Positions 1 to 12,535 of a DNA stretch of 64,000 nucleotides are shown piece after piece (within the stretch, counting starts at the first letter, position 1; the number at the start of each line of letters is the position of its first letter). The notes below the pieces were generated by a model. It did not search any database. It was not told where the DNA came from and saw only the letters and a list, made by a program, of their open reading frames with translations. The position numbers and the translations under genes were made by a program. Origin of the DNA: Amyloporia xantha (lineage: Eukaryota > Basidiomycota > Agaricomycetes > Polyporales > Adustoporiaceae); NCBI GenBank assembly GCA_036971615.1, contig JAYKKR010000008.1:930001-994000 (forward strand), in the 5' to 3' direction.

Positions 1-123
1 TAAGGAAATTACGACACAAGACTCCATCAAGACTCCGTAAGAAATAGACCTATAAGACCTATTGGAATGGCGAAGCGGCGGGCCAGGCAAGTGCGTCTTG
101 TAGGTGTTTAAGTTGGACATAGG

Positions 124-543
124 AGGACCCCGGCTAATCCCCCAGGAGCCTCGATCCCTGGAGACCCACTTTCGGACCTAGAGATGTTGCCTGATTCGGA
201 CAAAAAAGATCGAACCTCAAGCGTTTGGTTCGATTTTCGGACCCAGAAAGGATCGAACGTCGCCCGAATTTCCCGGCGCCTACGGCGCCGGCACTGCCCG
301 GAAGTTCAGTCCATTTGCGGGCAATCCACGTGGGATACCGTCCGATACCCCCCTAAACGGACGTTTCGGACGCCTTCCGGATCGGACCTCAGCCTGGAAG
401 GGGTCTTTTCGGGCCAAAATAGCATCTAACATGCCGCCCCTTTGACCCCCTTTTCGGACATTTTGTATCGAACATTTTGGGTCCTCGACCCCCATTTTCG
501 GACTTTTAGGCATCGAGGCTCCTGGGGGATTAGCCGGGGTCCT
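124..543. mobile_element. 420-bp MITE-like non-autonomous DNA transposon
   Basis: The ends are perfect inverted repeats of 32 bp: the left end begins AGGACCCCGGCTAATC and positions 512-543 are its reverse complement. The element is flanked on both sides by the 8-bp direct repeat GACATAGG (116-123 and 544-551), a clean target-site duplication. The interior carries several short repeats of the type TTTTCGGAC in both halves and no convincing coding frame. An 8-bp duplication is usual for hAT-type elements, but the termini do not prove the superfamily. It lies just outside the left arm of the large inverted duplication and I see no counterpart near 39.3 kb. Confidence 0.85.
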
Positions 544-551
544 GACATAGG

Positions 552-1339
552 CTGTGGGATGCATCTGCTAAGCGCCAAAGCCCTGTGGCGCAGCGTTTCT
601 CTGGCATCTGCTGGCGCCGCCCAGGCTGGCCCCGTCCGCGAGTGGCACTTTTCCTGTGCCCGCCAAATTCCTACTCACCAATACACTGGCTCATCGACGT
701 GATGATCTTAAAAACAAGTCCCATATTTCCATTTGTCAAACTATACTGGTAGAAATCGGAGCTGGTCTTGAAAAGTGACTGGCTCGCCCAATGCTCGCGC
801 ACATTGACGATTCCCAGACTTGATTCTAGAATCCATTTAGGGATTATAGCGAGAACGATTTATGCGAATCGTGTTCTTTTGTGTGTTGAATGGGTGTTAT
901 AGATCTCATGTGCTCTCTGCCGCGAACGCGGCACCGTTGATAACAATCGGAAATATCTGCGGAAGGGAGCTCCTCTTTTTCACAAATATCGCGCGGGCGA
1001 TGATAGATCTCTCACGATCCACAACGAATGGAATGCTTCATATTGAGGAAGGGACTGCTAAGCTTTGAGAGACTGCATCGAAGTTGTAGAGGTCCAGCGC
1101 GTTCTGTGGACGCATATTCACATTATTATCAAGACAAAAGAATAAAGTAAGCGATGAAATAGCAGGACTTTTCGCGAGAGGCAGAGCGAACGAGCTTTAT
1201 ACAAAGACATAAGAGAACAGAGCAAATAAATACCTGGCCAGGCAGATTAGATGGCGCATGTGTGAGGCGTTTAAGACTTACCAAGAAATGAGGTCCCAAG
1301 AACTATTCCATGTCAGCATCCCCTGATATCACTCCAGCA
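552..1339. repeat. DUF6533 3' flank repeat, no gene
   Basis: No gene seen. From about 660 the sequence matches, in the same orientation, the segment at about 6890-7520. In inverse orientation it matches the 3' flanks of the plus-strand DUF6533 genes at about 32.4-33.0 and 38.6-39.25 kb. Shared landmarks are ATTCTAGAA, CTCATGTGCTCTCTGCCGCG and the motif CCAAGAAATGAGG close to the gene end. It is part of the duplicated unit, not an independent gene. Confidence 0.6.
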
Positions 1340-3182
1340 TCACACTGCTGGGCTCCGATCCGTGTGATGTACGCCTTCACCTAGCACCTCGAGTTCAATA
1401 GCACGTTCCTGGCCTTCCTCGTCTCTGATATCGCCATCAACCATGTTCGTGTGTTCCTCTCCGTCTACACATTGTGCGGCTGCGTCACCCTCATCTGCTT
1501 CTTGTTCGCTAGAAGGGACTGCAACATTGGGCGCAAATTCGATACTAGATATCCAAGACCGCGCTGGCACGACTCGGATATCATCTGACTGAACGAATGA
1601 CAGTGTTTGAGATGCAATATCCATGTTACGATCCGCAGCTTTGCGGATGTGTAAAAGGAAATGAGAGGTGAGGACGGATGAAATTCTGATGGCTCTGGGT
1701 TAGTTACGAAGAGTGATTTCGGCGAGGAACAGACGGGGAGATCATATATGAAAGGTCCAGATTCCCCTGTGTTCACTCATCTATGAGCTCCACACAGCGC
1801 AAGATGGTGAGGTCAACGTACAGGGATTATCATACGAACAACAACATCCATGATATTGAGCACCGTTAGCACCCTGGGCAAAGCGTCAGCCTGAGCCTAA
1901 CGTACACAGAACAGAGCTCGCTAGTATCCTCACACAAAATAAAGGGTACCTGCATTTGACAGCAGATGGTCATGTGTGGTCAGTTACTATTGTAATGAGA
2001 TACATTATAATATGCTTGCATCTCACCGTCTTCAAGCATCACTCTTGATAGCGTGGACTTCAGAATACGGGATGCTTCGAAGGCTGGAAGGATCAAGTGC
2101 GACAGGTACCACCAGGTCACAAAGACGACTAGGATATCCGACGCTATCAGAGCTCCACGTGTGGCTATGAGCACTGAGGTAAAATCGGCGGTCAGTCTGG
2201 AAGAACACCGCTGATGTTCTATGGCCAACATACATCTACGAAGTGTAGAATAACAGAGTCAGTGACCAACAGAGGATAGAATGAACACGAAGACAATACA
2301 CAGTGTAAGCCTCATCGGACATATTTACGCTTGATAAACATACTTCCTCACTTGCACTGCCACTTCCAAAAGCGGTGGGAATGGAAATGAATATTGTCCG
2401 ACTGTACAGAAGCTGTGATAGTGCTTGTTCAGCAGAACTGTCATGTCCGCGATATTGGAAGAATGAATGCCGACCGCATTGGTTCCAACAGGTACCAGTC
2501 CTGATGCCAGTGTGGGGACTACCAGCCACCAATTACTCCTGCTCAGCGCATGCACACGAAGAGCCGCGACCACTTCCTCATGACGATGAGCATGCTATAC
2601 TGACGATGTCTGTAAGTCTTACCAGAAGATATACATACAGACATCAGGTAAACGATGCTGTTAGTATAATTGATGGCCGTGCAGCTACATAGCTACAATG
2701 TAAGATGTCGCAACAGCAACAGTGTACAAGCACAGACCTCTTTCGGTGAACGAATGGGTTTACAGTCAGTAATGCGAAATCTGCACCATAGTAGAGCCTC
2801 ATACCATGTTATTGCCATAAGGAAAATATAACAGGATATTGATGATAACAAAGGACAATCAAGGTGAGTCGATTTAGGGAGAGCAGGAGCGATGAAGCCG
2901 ATTTACGGCTCCAAATCAACAGAGCCTCGTCGCCAATATTGAGGACATAGTCATATATGACTAGTGCTACAGTAAACCATGATTCATCAGTCGATAGCAG
3001 ACAAAATATCAGATGCGCGAAGACATTCACCTCTGACAGCCATTGCCATGTAGTTGTATCTGAGACTTAACCATGATACAAGTTCAAACGTTAGGCATAT
3101 ACTGGCCGCTGGATTATTGTACTCACGTCTCCTGGTCATCTGTGATGGCGATTGCTACTGGGACGGCTGGGATGTCAGACAT
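1340..3182 (-). pseudogene. DUF6533 membrane protein, copy 1, frameshifted
   Basis: Minus-strand member of the seven-copy DUF6533 family (multi-pass membrane proteins of unknown function, expanded in Agaricomycetes). The start is MSDIPAVP at 3182, exon 1 is 3127-3182, exon 2 3031-3065, exon 3 2805-2966, and the acidic C-terminal exon ends at 1340. Splice sites and both microexons (2738-2739 and 2234-2235) are kept. Exon 3 holds the signature YDYVLNIGDE and LIWSRK, but it is 162 nt where the inverted partner at 36740-38594 has 161. An extra base after the codons for LTLI shifts the frame and gives an early stop. The last exon is still open (EFAPNVAV, acidic tail). Either a recently broken copy or a single-base sequencing error. 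Confidence 0.75.
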
Positions 3183-6100
3183 AATCGATGACCCTGCTCG
3201 GAGAGATGTACGAGAAGCTCTAATCATGAGGGTGAAGTCTTATACTCAATGGTACGCGGAAAATGAACGTGTGAGTAGATCACACCGCCTCACAGAAGCT
3301 ACGCGTAGAATGGTGGAAGCAATCCACTGATCCACTAATCTTCCTATTGCCCGATCAAAGGTAGACGGAGGGGCATGCGAAACCATGCTTATCATCAATG
3401 TGCGTCTACATTGTCGTCGCTGTCACGCAGAAGCCTGGGGACTGAGCTCCGAAGTCTCTCTGCACAGCTACAAGGTCGGTCAAGAGGAGGGGCACGCTGT
3501 CGCCGCGGCTGCACGATTCAACAACCCAGATGGAAAGAGGAAAGTAACTGGCGCATCCCGGTAGATAGGAAGTAAAAGGCAAGCCGTACCACGAGGTGGT
3601 GGAGTACGCATAATTCATGAAATGAACAGCTGTGATTGCAAGGAAGCAGCAATTGAAATGCGTAGACACGAGCGACCAGACACACCAGACATGGATTGTC
3701 CATACATCGGATGACAAGCACGCGAAATTAATGATCGGACCTTCAGGTGCCTTCCATTCAGGAACGAGTCATGGAAGCATTCGGAGGACAACGGAGGTCA
3801 GAGAAGCTGCATGTCATGGTGTTATGGGCGAATCAAAGAAATACGATACAGAGGCTATGACCGGTCCTTGAAACCCCACTTGTCAGGGATACAACAGAGC
3901 CTCGCTCTAGCAATCTGCAACCGAGTTTCGCTGCAAAGCTCTGTAAAATATCATAGTGTATGGTTCTTGCTGCGCGCTGACTTTCGTGAGAATCGCAGAC
4001 AATATGCGGGAGGATGAGCAAACGAAAAGTGCTCTAGCAAGATCGACACGAACGCTCGCAGTGGCAAGCCTGTTAAACAGCTGACCCCGTGGGCACGACT
4101 CGCACGAGATATTCACTGTAATACAAACAGCGAGTGTGTCAAGGAGAGGGTTCGGCCATTCGTAGGAAACCCATACGTCAAATACAGACCGCCTCTCCCC
4201 TATCCGTCACTGATTAAGAATTTGCCTGGGAAGACAAAGTGTGATATCGTCGTGGAGAGGGGAGAGACGGAGATATCGCAAGAGTAAGTTGGTTCAGCAA
4301 GTACCACGAATACGCGAGAACGCGCACTTTGAGCTAGTCCGACAAACAACGTACCCAATTTGCCTGCAAGACCCGTACCAATCGCGCTCGGATTCATGAG
4401 GCGCAGCACATTGAGTGGTAGTGAGAAGTCTTACCCTATCACACTCTCGGAAGAGCGAAAGTCGACCGACTGTTCTGACCAGGATACTTAAGCTGTCACG
4501 TCTAAAGCCATAAGGTTACTACCGCCCCGCCCACCCAGGCTACTGTCTGTATATGACGCGAAGTTCTGCAGAGTTCAGACCATCGCGGCGACGCGTCACG
4601 ACAAGCTGTGTCTGAGGCCGAGCGCTCTCTGGGACAGCTGTTTGATAGACAGATGAGAGCCAAGACCCATCTTGAGCATGCAGGATGAGGCGTGTAGTGA
4701 GTATGGAGGCTGTAAAGGGGCGTCAGGCGAGGTCAGGCAGGCGTAGGGAAGACTCAAAGGGGATTAGATGATCGGTGAGCGATCGATATTTATCTCATTG
4801 TTATGCCGTCTACCAACCACGCACCCGTACGATGTCATCCCAGCAGGCTTAAGCTTCCTTTGAGTTTGGAGACTCGGACGACGATTAGGGACCCTCGTGC
4901 TGTCGGCCAGCATAGACTCTGCACGCTGGGAAATCGGATTGCCTTGAATGGTCCCCGTAACTTGCCCGGTAGATCGCCATCATACCTTCGTTCGCTGCCA
5001 TCCGTACGCGGAAATACTTATCCGGACCGTCCTTGCTGTACTTTCCTACCTGCCGCGTCTTCCCCTCGCACCCGCCATCATGTATCAGATCTCAACCCCT
5101 GCACTCGCTATGCATCGCCTCGCAGCCTTTCGCCATGCAGCTGCCAATTCATTCCGGTCCGGTGCTCAATAAATTTACGTGGCTATACCTCCCGAACCTT
5201 GCACTCTGCGGCCAGGCGTACATCCCCGGAGATTTCACAGACGCTGTATTTCTTCCGTCTACGGCTTCTCAATAATCGGCACGAGGCCTTGCCGCTCGAT
5301 CTATGTCTCGGTGAGTGCATACTTGTTCGGGGCCTGGGAACAGCGTACTGCGACACTGTACAGAGTGCTATTCTACGTCATGCATTCCACCATTTTTGTT
5401 TCATGATGGACCAAGGTGCCGACAAGCGTCGACGTTGAGGGTAATGCTGCGTCGATCTCATTTAGTCTGCCATATCATGCGCTCACTGCAGTCGCCATCC
5501 CTAAATGTTCGAACTGGGACGCGTTTATATGTTCTCAGCAGGCATGCTCTTCTCTTTTCAGCTTATCACAAACTCTGATCAGCTCGGCCCGGGCCTCTTC
5601 CGCGAGCAGATCCGCAGGGCTCAGTCCGCGAGCAGATCCGCAGGGCTCAGTCCGCGAGCAGATCCGCAGGGCTCAGTCCGTTCGAACGCAGTCCGAGCTG
5701 CCCATAGATGAGAAATCGCTTAGAAGCCTGCAGGCTCGGGAGCTACCTTGTTCTGACACGCTCATGGCGGATTCGCCTCATGAACTGGCGCATAGCGAGC
5801 TACAGGTGCTGAAACAGTTGAAAACACTTGCGTTCCCAATACGAGGATCCGCCCCATAGTCGTAATGCCAATTCACGGAGCGACATACCGTGTATGCTGA
5901 GGGTGGCCGTGGTGTACGCCTGGAGTCCTGGTCCACCGACACCCAACATCGGATCCCATTCGCAAGCCTCATCGTTCTAGTCATCACACTATGCGCGTGC
6001 CTTCCAAGCAATGCGATCTCAGCAATCCATCAATTATTCCCTGGCTACATCATCCTTCACCCTCTTTCTCATATTCCACAGACCCTGTTGGGCGTTTCAC

Positions 6101-7527
6101 AGCGCTTCCTACTGATCAGGCTGTCGAAGCCCCACGACACTAACGAACGTCTCGGTCACGCTTGTCCGTGCCGTCGTATACTGGGCTCCCTACGGCAATA
6201 CACGCAATGCAGCAAACGACAGGGATGCAGCAGCCACTCCTTTCTCATGTACAACGTTCGAAGACGATCAACGCATGGCGTGTAAGCTTCCTGCGAATGA
6301 GCTCGCCGTAGGACGCTTCAGTCGGATTCAGACTCGGACGGTGCCAGTCACGACTTCTTGATATCTTGCACGGGCCCGAAGCTTCGGACGATATATATAT
6401 GATCAATAAACGCCGTCTTCGTTGCCTGTTCCATCTGCGCGAAGAGACCGTCTAGATCGACCACATCCTGTTAGCATATATCTCGACAGTTTTTGATTTA
6501 TACTCTCGGTATACTGGACTAACACATCGACGCAAATATACCTTGATTACTCTGCAATATCTGCATCTTACGTTTGTCAAAGCCATCCATCGGCCATTGC
6601 GCCTGCCATCCCGCATAGACGCACGCATCGTGTCTGTAGTGAGCTCAACTATGTATCACTGCTGAAACCGATATCGTCTCGGAGATGAAGTCACAAGCGT
6701 AACCCGCTCTCTGCGTTTGCCAAGACGTATCCCTTATGGACAATTCGTGAGTACTGTATGGAGCAGAAATTGACCTCGACACCCGCAGAATATCGGGAAC
6801 GTACTCCTAATCAAACCGCGACACCGGGGCGACCAGAACATAGGGCGCATCAGCACGGTCAACATCCTACTCAACTTACATTGACTCATCGACGTGACGG
6901 CCTTACATGTACAAACAGGTCCCGTTGTCGAAGTCAACTGGCAGACATCGGAGCTGATCTCAACAAGCGACTGGCCGCACAGTGCCGCAGTGGTCACGCA
7001 CAGTGGCGATTCCTAGACTTGATTCTAGAACCCGTTTAGGGAACGTTTAGGGAGCATAGCGAGAACGACTTGCGCGGATCGTGTTCTTTTGTGTTGAATA
7101 GGTGTTAGAGATCTCATGTGCTCTCTGCCGCGAAAGCGGCACCGCTGATTACAATCGGAAGTATTTAAGGAAAGGAGCTCCTCCTATGCGCAAATATCGC
7201 GCAGACGATGATAGATCTCTTGCCTTTCGCAGCGAATGAAATGCTTCATAACGAGGAGTGGACTGCTAAGCTTTGAGCGACTGCATCGAAGTTGTGGAGG
7301 TCCAGCGCGTTCTATGTATAAAGGCACATTCACATTGCTTTCAAGAGAATAGAATAAATTATGCTTATAATTAGCGGAGCTTCCCCACGCGTGACGCACA
7401 GTGAACGATCCTTATACGAAGACACATGAGAACAGAGCAAATATATACCTGTTCAGGCAGATTAGATGGCGCATGTGTGAGGCATTTAAGACTTACCAAG
7501 AAATCATTCTTTTATATCCCTCCAGCA
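3183..7527. other. Duplicated intergenic sequence between DUF6533 copies 1 and 2
   Basis: I find no gene I can support here. 3.4-6.3 kb is matched in inverse orientation by 33.7-36.5 kb. About 5.1-6.0 kb also has weaker relatives near 40.0-40.8 kb, and parts near 45.4-45.7 and 52.5 kb, which share a block encoding LPNLAL-like residues in different contexts. Several frames stay open for 80-210 codons, but no frame stays open in all copies and no splice pattern unites them. 6.7-7.5 kb is the 3' flank of the 7528-9351 gene. It may hold a decayed gene shared by the duplicated units. Confidence 0.4.
5603..5680. repeat. 26-bp minisatellite, three units
   Basis: The unit CCGCGAGCAGATCCGCAGGG plus CTCAGT is repeated three times head to tail. 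The matching position in the right arm (about 34308-34340, inverse orientation) has a single unit, so the array expanded, or the right one contracted, after the arms formed. The unit is 26 bp, so changing copy number would shift any reading frame crossing it. Confidence 0.8.
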
Positions 7528-9351
7528 TCACACCGCCGGGCTCCGTTCCGGTTGATGTACGCCTTCACCTAGCACCTCGAGTTCAATAGCACGTTCCTGG
7601 CCTTCCTCGTCTCTGATATCGCCGTCAACCATGCTCACGTGTCCCTCTCCGTCTACACAGTGTGCGACTGTGTCACCCCCATCTGCGTCTTGTTCGCTAG
7701 GTGTAACTGCAACGCTGGGCGCAAATTCGATACTGGATATCCAAGACCGTATTGGCTCAATATCATCTGGCTGAACGAACGACAGTGATTGAGATCCGAT
7801 AGCCACATTACGGTCCGCAGCTTTTCGAATGTGCAGAAGGAAATGAGAGGTGAGGATGGATGAGATCCTGAAAGCTCTAGGTTAGTTACAAAGAGTGATT
7901 CTGGTGAAGAACAGACGGAGAGATGAAATTCGAGAGGTCTTGAATTTCCTGTGTTCAGTCACACTATGAGCTCGACACAGCGCAAGATGGTGTAGTCAAC
8001 GTACACGGGTAATTATGGAAACAACAACATCAGTGATATTGAGCAATGTCAACACCCTGCACGAATCATTAGCCTAAATGTACACAAAATGTTACTCACT
8101 ATAATCCTTACATAAAGTATAGAGTGCCTGAAAAGAGTGGTCACCTGTGATCAACTTCTATCGCAACGACATATTATGCCTATATCTCACCGTCTTCAAG
8201 TATTACCCTTGATAGTGGGAATTTCATATTGTGGAATCCTGTGAAGGGCAGATGGATCATGTACCACCAGGTTGCAATGACAGCCAGGATATCCGATGTT
8301 ATTACAGCTCCACGTGTGACAAACAGCACTAGGGTGAACAGTCAGTCAGTCTCGAAGACCAGCAATGATGATCTAGCATCAACATACATCTATGAAGTAT
8401 TGAACCGTAGTATCAGTTATCATTATCAAAGAAGACAATTGCCAAGAAAGTACACAGTGTTAATTGCGTTGGAAATGTTGACGTCTCCCAGACACAAATA
8501 TCCTGCTTGACTGACATCACCGTTGAGAATGGTGAAGAATTGAAGAAACACTGTCCGACTGAACAGGACCTGACAGAGTGACCATTCAGCAGAATCAACA
8601 GAATTAACATATTTCTTGATAGCAGAAGAAAGGGTACAGACCGCATTGGTGCAGACAGGTACCAACCCCAATGCGAGAGTAGGTACTACCAACCACCAAT
8701 TACTCCTGCTCACCGCATGTACACGGAGGGCTGCAACCACTTCCTCAAGACGTCAAGACGATCAGTATGCTAAACCAACAATGCCCCAAAGACCCACCGG
8801 CAGATAAACATAGAGAAATCACGTAGACGACGTCATGAGCGTAATTGATGGTTGCGCAACTGGCCAAACAACGAAATCGGTATCATTGCAACAGCAACAA
8901 TTCTTGAGCACAGACCTCTTTGGCGAATGAATGGAGCAGCAGTCAGCAGCATGAGATCTGCAGAATTTCGAGCCTCATACCGGGCCATTGTCATAAGGCA
9001 TAACCGGCAGGATATTTGTGATAATGTTGGCCGTCAAGACCAGTCGATTTAGGGAAAGCAAGATCGAGGAAGCCGATTTGCGACCCCAAACCAACACAAC
9101 CTCGTCCCCAAAAATGAGGATGTTGTCATACGCGATCATTGCTATGAGAGCACAACAATAGGTCAGCATCAACAGACAAACGTAAGACAAATAGAGGCAT
9201 TTACCACAGACTACAAGTGCCACGTAGTTGTTTATTAGCCTGGACAGTGACATGAACATTAAATAAACCTTGACCGCTGAACTATTTGGACTCACGCCCC
9301 CTGGAGAATCGGTATGGCCTCTGCCGCTGGCAATACTGGGCTGTCCGACAT
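7528..9351 (-). CDS. DUF6533 domain membrane protein, copy 2
   Basis: Complete by hand splicing: exons 9296-9351, 9205-9239, 8981-9141, 8916-8917, 8798-8859, 8642-8739, 8454-8569, 8388-8389, 8191-8328, 8112-8127, 8005-8056, 7917-7948, 7528-7867, giving 369 aa with all phases consistent. The DUF6533 core is in exon 3 (IAYDNILIFGDE, VWGRKS, LNRLVL), followed by the Cys-Ala-Thr-Ile-Asn motif, VVAALRVHAVSR and several hydrophobic segments. The C-terminus is acidic (EFAPSVAV onward). It is a probable multi-pass membrane protein of unknown function. Its inverted partner is 30502-32335; relative to it this copy lacks three codons in exon 9 and has one extra in exon 7. A TATA-like box lies 65 nt upstream of the start. 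Two exons are only 2 nt long. Confidence 0.8.
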
Positions 9352-11067
9352 AATCGATGATCCTGTTCAGGGAGAAGTGCGAGACCCTCGGAACCCAGCA
9401 GCGGTCTTCTTATATACTCATCATCGAGACGGGGAACATGAACGTGAGGGCAAAATAGGTCCGTGACACCGCCCCATAAAATTTATGCGCAGAATTATGG
9501 AAGCGAACCGTTGATCTTCCTATCTGTGAATCAAGGGCACACTGAGGGATATTCAAATTCCACCAAGCGATGCACATCAATGCACTGCGTGTCATCTGCA
9601 TTGTGGCCCAAGGATTGAGTTCTCTCAAATATCCTACCGGTGCTGCTGTATCGACCACAGGAGGACATATGTGTCGTCACAGCGGTGAAGCATTCTAAAA
9701 TTTTCGGATGGGCATAGGAGAGAAGTGACCGGCGCAATGAGCTGGTAGAAGGAAGCGGCGAACCGTGCCACGAGGTGCTGGAATGATCGTGGTTTAATGA
9801 ATCTAACATTGGCAATGATAGAGGCTATGTCTGCAGGGAAGCAGCATGTACATTGAACAGGTGCGAGCGAAGAGACATAACAGGCGAGCGTTGTCAGTGC
9901 GGATGAATGACGAGCGCGCAAAGTGATGGTGATCCATGTGCAAGTTGCCTTCCATCGACCTCATGGAAGTCGATGAAGCTATGACATGGTGTAATGGAAA
10001 CGAAAGGTACGATTGAGTTGTGACACAACAGAGCCTAGTTCTGACGATTTCACCGCAGAAAATCTATAATGTCGCAGAGAGTGATTCTTACTGCGCGCTG
10101 ACTTTTGTGAATTTAGAGACACTGGCGATGCGAGAGAAGAAACAACAAGGAAGGGCAAAGCGAAGTTTTGCGACGACAACTCCTGAACAAAGCTAACCAC
10201 ATAGCCATAGCTGGCGCGGGAACCTCAGTCTGATACAAGCACAAACACCAAGTAGATGAAGGAGACGTACGGTTCCGGGTTTGGGGAAGCTGACGCATTC
10301 GGAGCCAACGGAGGAATGTTTTCAACCCACTTACCTGCCCGAGATATGTACCCTCTGTATACGATGCATGGTTCGTTCGGAATTGCAGACCATCGCGTCG
10401 CACATCCACAATAAGCCAAGCAATAGCCCCTCCCAGCGGCAGATCGAGCATCGAGCGGCGACAAGCTGTCACCGAGGCCGAACGCTCTGCAAAGTCCGAC
10501 AGGTACACAGAATATTCACGGATGAAGGAGAGCCAAGAGGAGGAAAATAACAGCGTAGAGTCAATACACAGGCTGTAAAGGAGCGTCGGGCTCGACAAGG
10601 GTCGCGACGAGGATAAATATTAGAGATCCTCGTGCCGTGTGGACTGTGCACGGTAGGCAATGGAATTGAATTGAGTCGACCCCACAGGCCTGGAAGCGAG
10701 CGAGCGCCATCACGCCTTCCCTCGCTTCCCTCCATATAAATATTCAGACTGTCCTCGTTGCACTTTGCTGCCTGCTGCGTCCTCCCCCGCACCCCCCGCC
10801 GACGCATCAGCCATTATCGGTGAGCGATCAATGTCCCCGTCACGCTCCGTTACGTGCTCATCGTTGTGCCGTATGCCGACCCCGCGTCACGCACCTATAC
10901 GATGTCATCCCAGCCCCCGCATCCGCTAGCTGCTTTAGGCTCGGATATACAGGCCCTACAGTCCGCGCAGCTACCAGCTACTCATACGCAGCAGCCAGAG
11001 GTTCGCCTGTTGGTACTCATATAACTGAACGTTGGCCGTCGTTCTGCTGTACTGTTCGTCACCCCTA
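9352..11067. other. Divergent intergenic region between DUF6533 copy 2 and the CBM gene
   Basis: The region is shared, inverted, with 28786-30501. A minus-strand frame of 161 codons (10113-10598) is open, and its partner in the other arm is open for 190 codons (29171-29743). The arms are so similar that shared openness proves little, and I see no domain or splice pattern. A weaker relative occurs at about 41.0-41.3 kb, also upstream of a DUF6533 gene. Treated as conserved upstream sequence; a small unrecognised gene cannot be excluded. Confidence 0.45.
9409..9416 (-). promoter_or_regulatory. TATA-like box of DUF6533 copy 2
   Basis: TATATAAG on the minus strand, first base 65 nt upstream of the start codon at 9351. 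The same octamer is 65 nt upstream of the inverted partner (30437-30444) and 72 nt upstream of the 42434 copy, within a wider conserved context (GAGTATATAAGAAGACC). Confidence 0.55.
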
Positions 11068-12535
11068 ATGGCTGACCTCCACAAAGTCGTGTTCCGATGG
11101 TGCGCTCCGCTGCATTCTGCCATACTTATCTTGCTGAGACGAGACTCTTCTCCCCACAGGCCCCATAGCGAAGCCTCAGACGTCATCGTCACCGGCTCTT
11201 TTGACCAGGTGCGCTCGCCCACTCCCAATACCCATTTCGTCTCTGCGCGTTTACTTATCCTAACACGCGCATTCTCACTCACAGTGGACGCAATCGACAC
11301 ACCTCACCAAGACACTCTCCGGCTTCGAAGGCACCGCGCTCGTCCCCTGGGGCCAGCGCATCTCCTACAAATACATCGTCGACGGCCGCTGGACCACCAC
11401 CGACGACCAGCCCACCGAGCTCGACCCCATCGGCAACCTAAACAACGTCTACAGGGCCCCATCTCGTCCTGTACCAGTACAGGAGCAAACACAGCCGGAG
11501 ACACAGGAACCAGAGACGACGGAGCAGCCAGCAGCACCTGCAAAGAGCAGCACAGGGAGCATTGCAGGCATGGTGGACACCGTGACAGACATGGCATCCG
11601 CCGCGCAGGAGACAGCAGTCGCGATGGTCGAGGCCATCGCGCCAGGGACGACGTCCCAGGCCCCCGCCACCCCTTCCACAGATCCCGCACCCACAACAAC
11701 GGCGACCACGACCACGGCACCGCCGCCGCCCCCAGCATCCGAACCCACGACCGAACCTCCGACCCCCCAGCCGGGAACGATCACCCCCGGCGCAGTCCTC
11801 CCCCCCTCAGAGTCCACCGCACCGCACCTGGCGCCCCGCGTCCCCATGCACATCCTCCGCCTTCAAGCGCCGCCGTCAGGTTCCCCTGAGCAGCGCGAAG
11901 AGAAGACGGACACCGATGAAGACGCGGTGCAGGCGTCGACACATACGCCGCTGGGGATGAGGGGCGTGGACGGGACGGCGGCGAATGGGAACGGGAATGG
12001 GAACGGGCATGTGGACGGGAGGGTGGAGATTGACGGGGAACATGCGGGGGAGGCGGGTGATGAGGCAGGCCGCGCGACGCCCAAGCCCACGTCGGCGCCC
12101 TCCACGCCCGCTGTGATAATCAACGGCACGGACGAGGTCCCTATCAGCCCCGCCGTCAACGGGGCCGCGCCATCTACGTCCTCGCCCCAATCGAACGGCA
12201 CCTCCCCACCCACAACCCCCGCCCTCAACGGCGCGGCGCCCAAAGCGCTCCCAGCGACGCCCACCTCCGCCTCGGGCACGCCGCCGAGCACGCCGCCCGC
12301 GTCCGCGAAGGACAAGCGCATGATGCGGTTCCCGTCGCTCTCCGCGCGCTCGCACCGCTCGCGGACGAGCAGCAGCACGAACACGTCCGTCACGGAGTTC
12401 GGGTCGACCGCGGGTGGTGGGGAGAAGGACGAGGCGGGGCGGGAGGCGCATGCGAAGCGGGTGGGGAGCGAGCGGAAGAAGCGGACGAGCATATTCGGGA
12501 AGCTGAAGGGCATATTTGACTCGCCGGGGAAGTGA
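11068..12535 (+). CDS. AMPK1_CBM (glycogen-binding) domain protein, Crp1/Mdg1-like
   Basis: Exons 11068-11099, 11160-11208 and 11285-12535; 443 aa. Residues 1 to about 85 form an AMPK1_CBM / family 48 carbohydrate-binding fold: FRWPHSEASDVIVTGSFDQW, then GFEGTALVPWGQRISYKYIV, then DGRW and the closing DPIGNLNNVY. The rest is low complexity (Pro, Thr, Ala, Ser rich), ending in a basic Ser-rich tail (RMMRFPSLSARSHRS, KRTSIFGKLKG). The domain at the extreme N-terminus and the long disordered tail resemble yeast Crp1 and Mdg1, which are linked to cruciform DNA binding and pheromone signalling; that function is inferred from architecture only. The start lies just before the first CBM strand, as expected. 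The 5' half lies in the inverted duplication; a truncated twin is at 28205-28785, and decayed relics occur near 46.1 and 53.1 kb. Confidence 0.85.

Larger units (their letters stand above)
660..11900. repeat. Left arm of a large inverted duplication
   Basis: Read 3'-5', this arm matches about 27.9-39.26 kb gene by gene: CBM gene start 11068 with 28785, DUF6533 start 9351 with 30502, DUF6533 start 3182 with 36740, and intergenic sequence 3.4-6.3 with 33.7-36.5 kb. The sums of paired coordinates are 39853, 39853 and 39922, so there is almost no net insertion or deletion over more than 1.7 kb next to the spacer. The inner end fades inside the CBM gene near 11.7-11.9 kb. The spacer is about 16 kb of mostly single-copy genes. 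Confidence 0.9.

Noticed and set aside
4803..5438. 211-codon plus-strand frame
   Set aside because: The mirrored sequence at 34.5-35.1 kb is split into different frames, and the composition and lack of splice or domain support suggest chance openness in GC-rich repeat sequence.
11032..11889. 285-codon frame overlapping the CBM gene
   Set aside because: It reads through both CBM introns and continues in the wrong frame of exon 3; the spliced gene explains the region.
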